Assembly (NCBI RefSeq): GCF_000716715.1
Contig: NZ_JNYJ01000035.1
Span: 104,060 to 168,059, forward strand
Direction: 5' to 3'
DNA: 64,000 nt
Source: Dactylosporangium aurantiacum
GTDB lineage: Bacteria; Actinomycetota; Actinomycetes; Mycobacteriales; Micromonosporaceae
Below, piece by piece: positions 63,813-64,000 of this stretch. Each line of letters begins with the position of its first letter. The first letter of the stretch is position 1. Both the position numbers and the translations under genes were made by a program. The notes beneath the pieces were generated by a model that saw nothing but the letters and a program-made list of their open reading frames with translations, had not been told where the DNA came from and made no database searches.

Positions 63813-64000
63813 AGGACCGGACGTTCGGGTTCCTGCTGACCCTGCCGGCGCTCGCGCTGCTCGGCGCGGTCGTGCTGTATCCGCTGGTCGGGTCGCTGTC
63901 CACGAGCCTGTTCAACCAGAGTCTGGTGTTGCCGGGTCGTTCGTTCGCCGGTCTGGACAACTTCACCGAGGTGTTGCGGCGCAATTTCTGGCCGGTGTTG
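63809..64000 (+). CDS. ABC sugar transporter permease (MalF/UgpA type), truncated by window edge
   Basis: The first 64 codons of an inner-membrane permease: GTG at 63809 overlapping the IclR stop, then FGFLLTLPALALLGAVVLYPLVGSLSTSLFNQSLVLPGRSFAGLDNFTEVL, the characteristic first helix and loop of CUT1 permeases. The second permease and binding protein are expected beyond 64000. Likely imports the sugar acid or an oligomer feeding the divergent operon. Confidence 0.85.
   Translation, partial: MKDRTFGFLLTLPALALLGAVVLYPLVGSLSTSLFNQSLVLPGRSFAGLDNFTEVLRRNFWPVL

Overview
The window is a very GC-rich actinomycete chromosome segment with GTG starts, ATGA/GTGA translational coupling and strong third-position GC. 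A mycothiol-dependent formaldehyde dehydrogenase, conservon-type NIT kinase/roadblock/GTPase genes, a Streptomyces-type subtilisin inhibitor and a fused anthranilate synthase all point to Actinobacteria. The chemoreceptor and the TPR/FnIII anchors suggest a Micromonosporaceae member (Actinoplanes/Dactylosporangium-like), but that is inference. I see no rRNA, tRNA, CRISPR array, insertion sequence or prophage.

Layout. 0-10 kb: an alginate-lyase-family exoenzyme, then a leftward envelope cluster (TPR-TM-FnIII protein, large FnIII protein, MoxR ATPase, DUF58 protein, transglutaminase-like protein). The last has lost its catalytic Cys and His and is frameshifted at a 15-bp tandem repeat. 10-13 kb: TetR and AraC regulators, hemerythrin, a CitE-like protein. 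13.3-22.8 kb: one rightward block that joins a conservon (NIT histidine kinase, roadblock, GTPase; no DUF742 gene) to a complete LIV-type ABC transporter and a P450. 22.9-24.3 kb: a membrane diguanylate cyclase. 24.4-27 kb: an ECF nickel/cobalt transporter (M-N-Q-O) behind a probable Nur box, followed by an AraC regulator and an EamA exporter.

28.7-40.8 kb is mixed: PadR regulator with its own operator, S-(hydroxymethyl)mycothiol dehydrogenase, RecQ-type helicase, an unusual repeat-bearing membrane protein, a GGDEF-EAL protein, a glycosyltransferase, a second TPR-TM-FnIII protein, GtrA, STAS and a MarR regulator with a Cys/His-rich tail. 40.8-42 kb has no credible gene and carries a decayed minisatellite of roughly 22-bp units with a higher-order period near 114 bp. 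42-49 kb: subtilisin inhibitor, a Tat-exported DUF1800/DUF1501 pair, a second NIT kinase/roadblock pair without GTPase, and a BrkB protein.

49.5-57.2 kb: a lone receiver, a CopC-like anchored protein, a MerR/aldo-keto reductase divergon with a perfect palindrome, a fused anthranilate synthase behind a complete trp attenuator (leader peptide with tandem Trp codons and 1:2, 2:3 and 3:4 pairings), a second BrkB protein with a TTA codon, and an MFS transporter. 57.2-64 kb: a 40-bp tandem array, a chemoreceptor, then a sugar-acid catabolic operon (enolase-superfamily dehydratase, DapA-family aldolase, SDR, PfkB kinase) divergent from its IclR regulator and the start of an ABC sugar permease cut by the window edge.

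Several paralogous pairs occur within these 64 kb: two TPR-TM-FnIII anchors, two NIT kinase + roadblock pairs, two GGDEF proteins with similar membrane sensors, two BrkB proteins and two AraC regulators.
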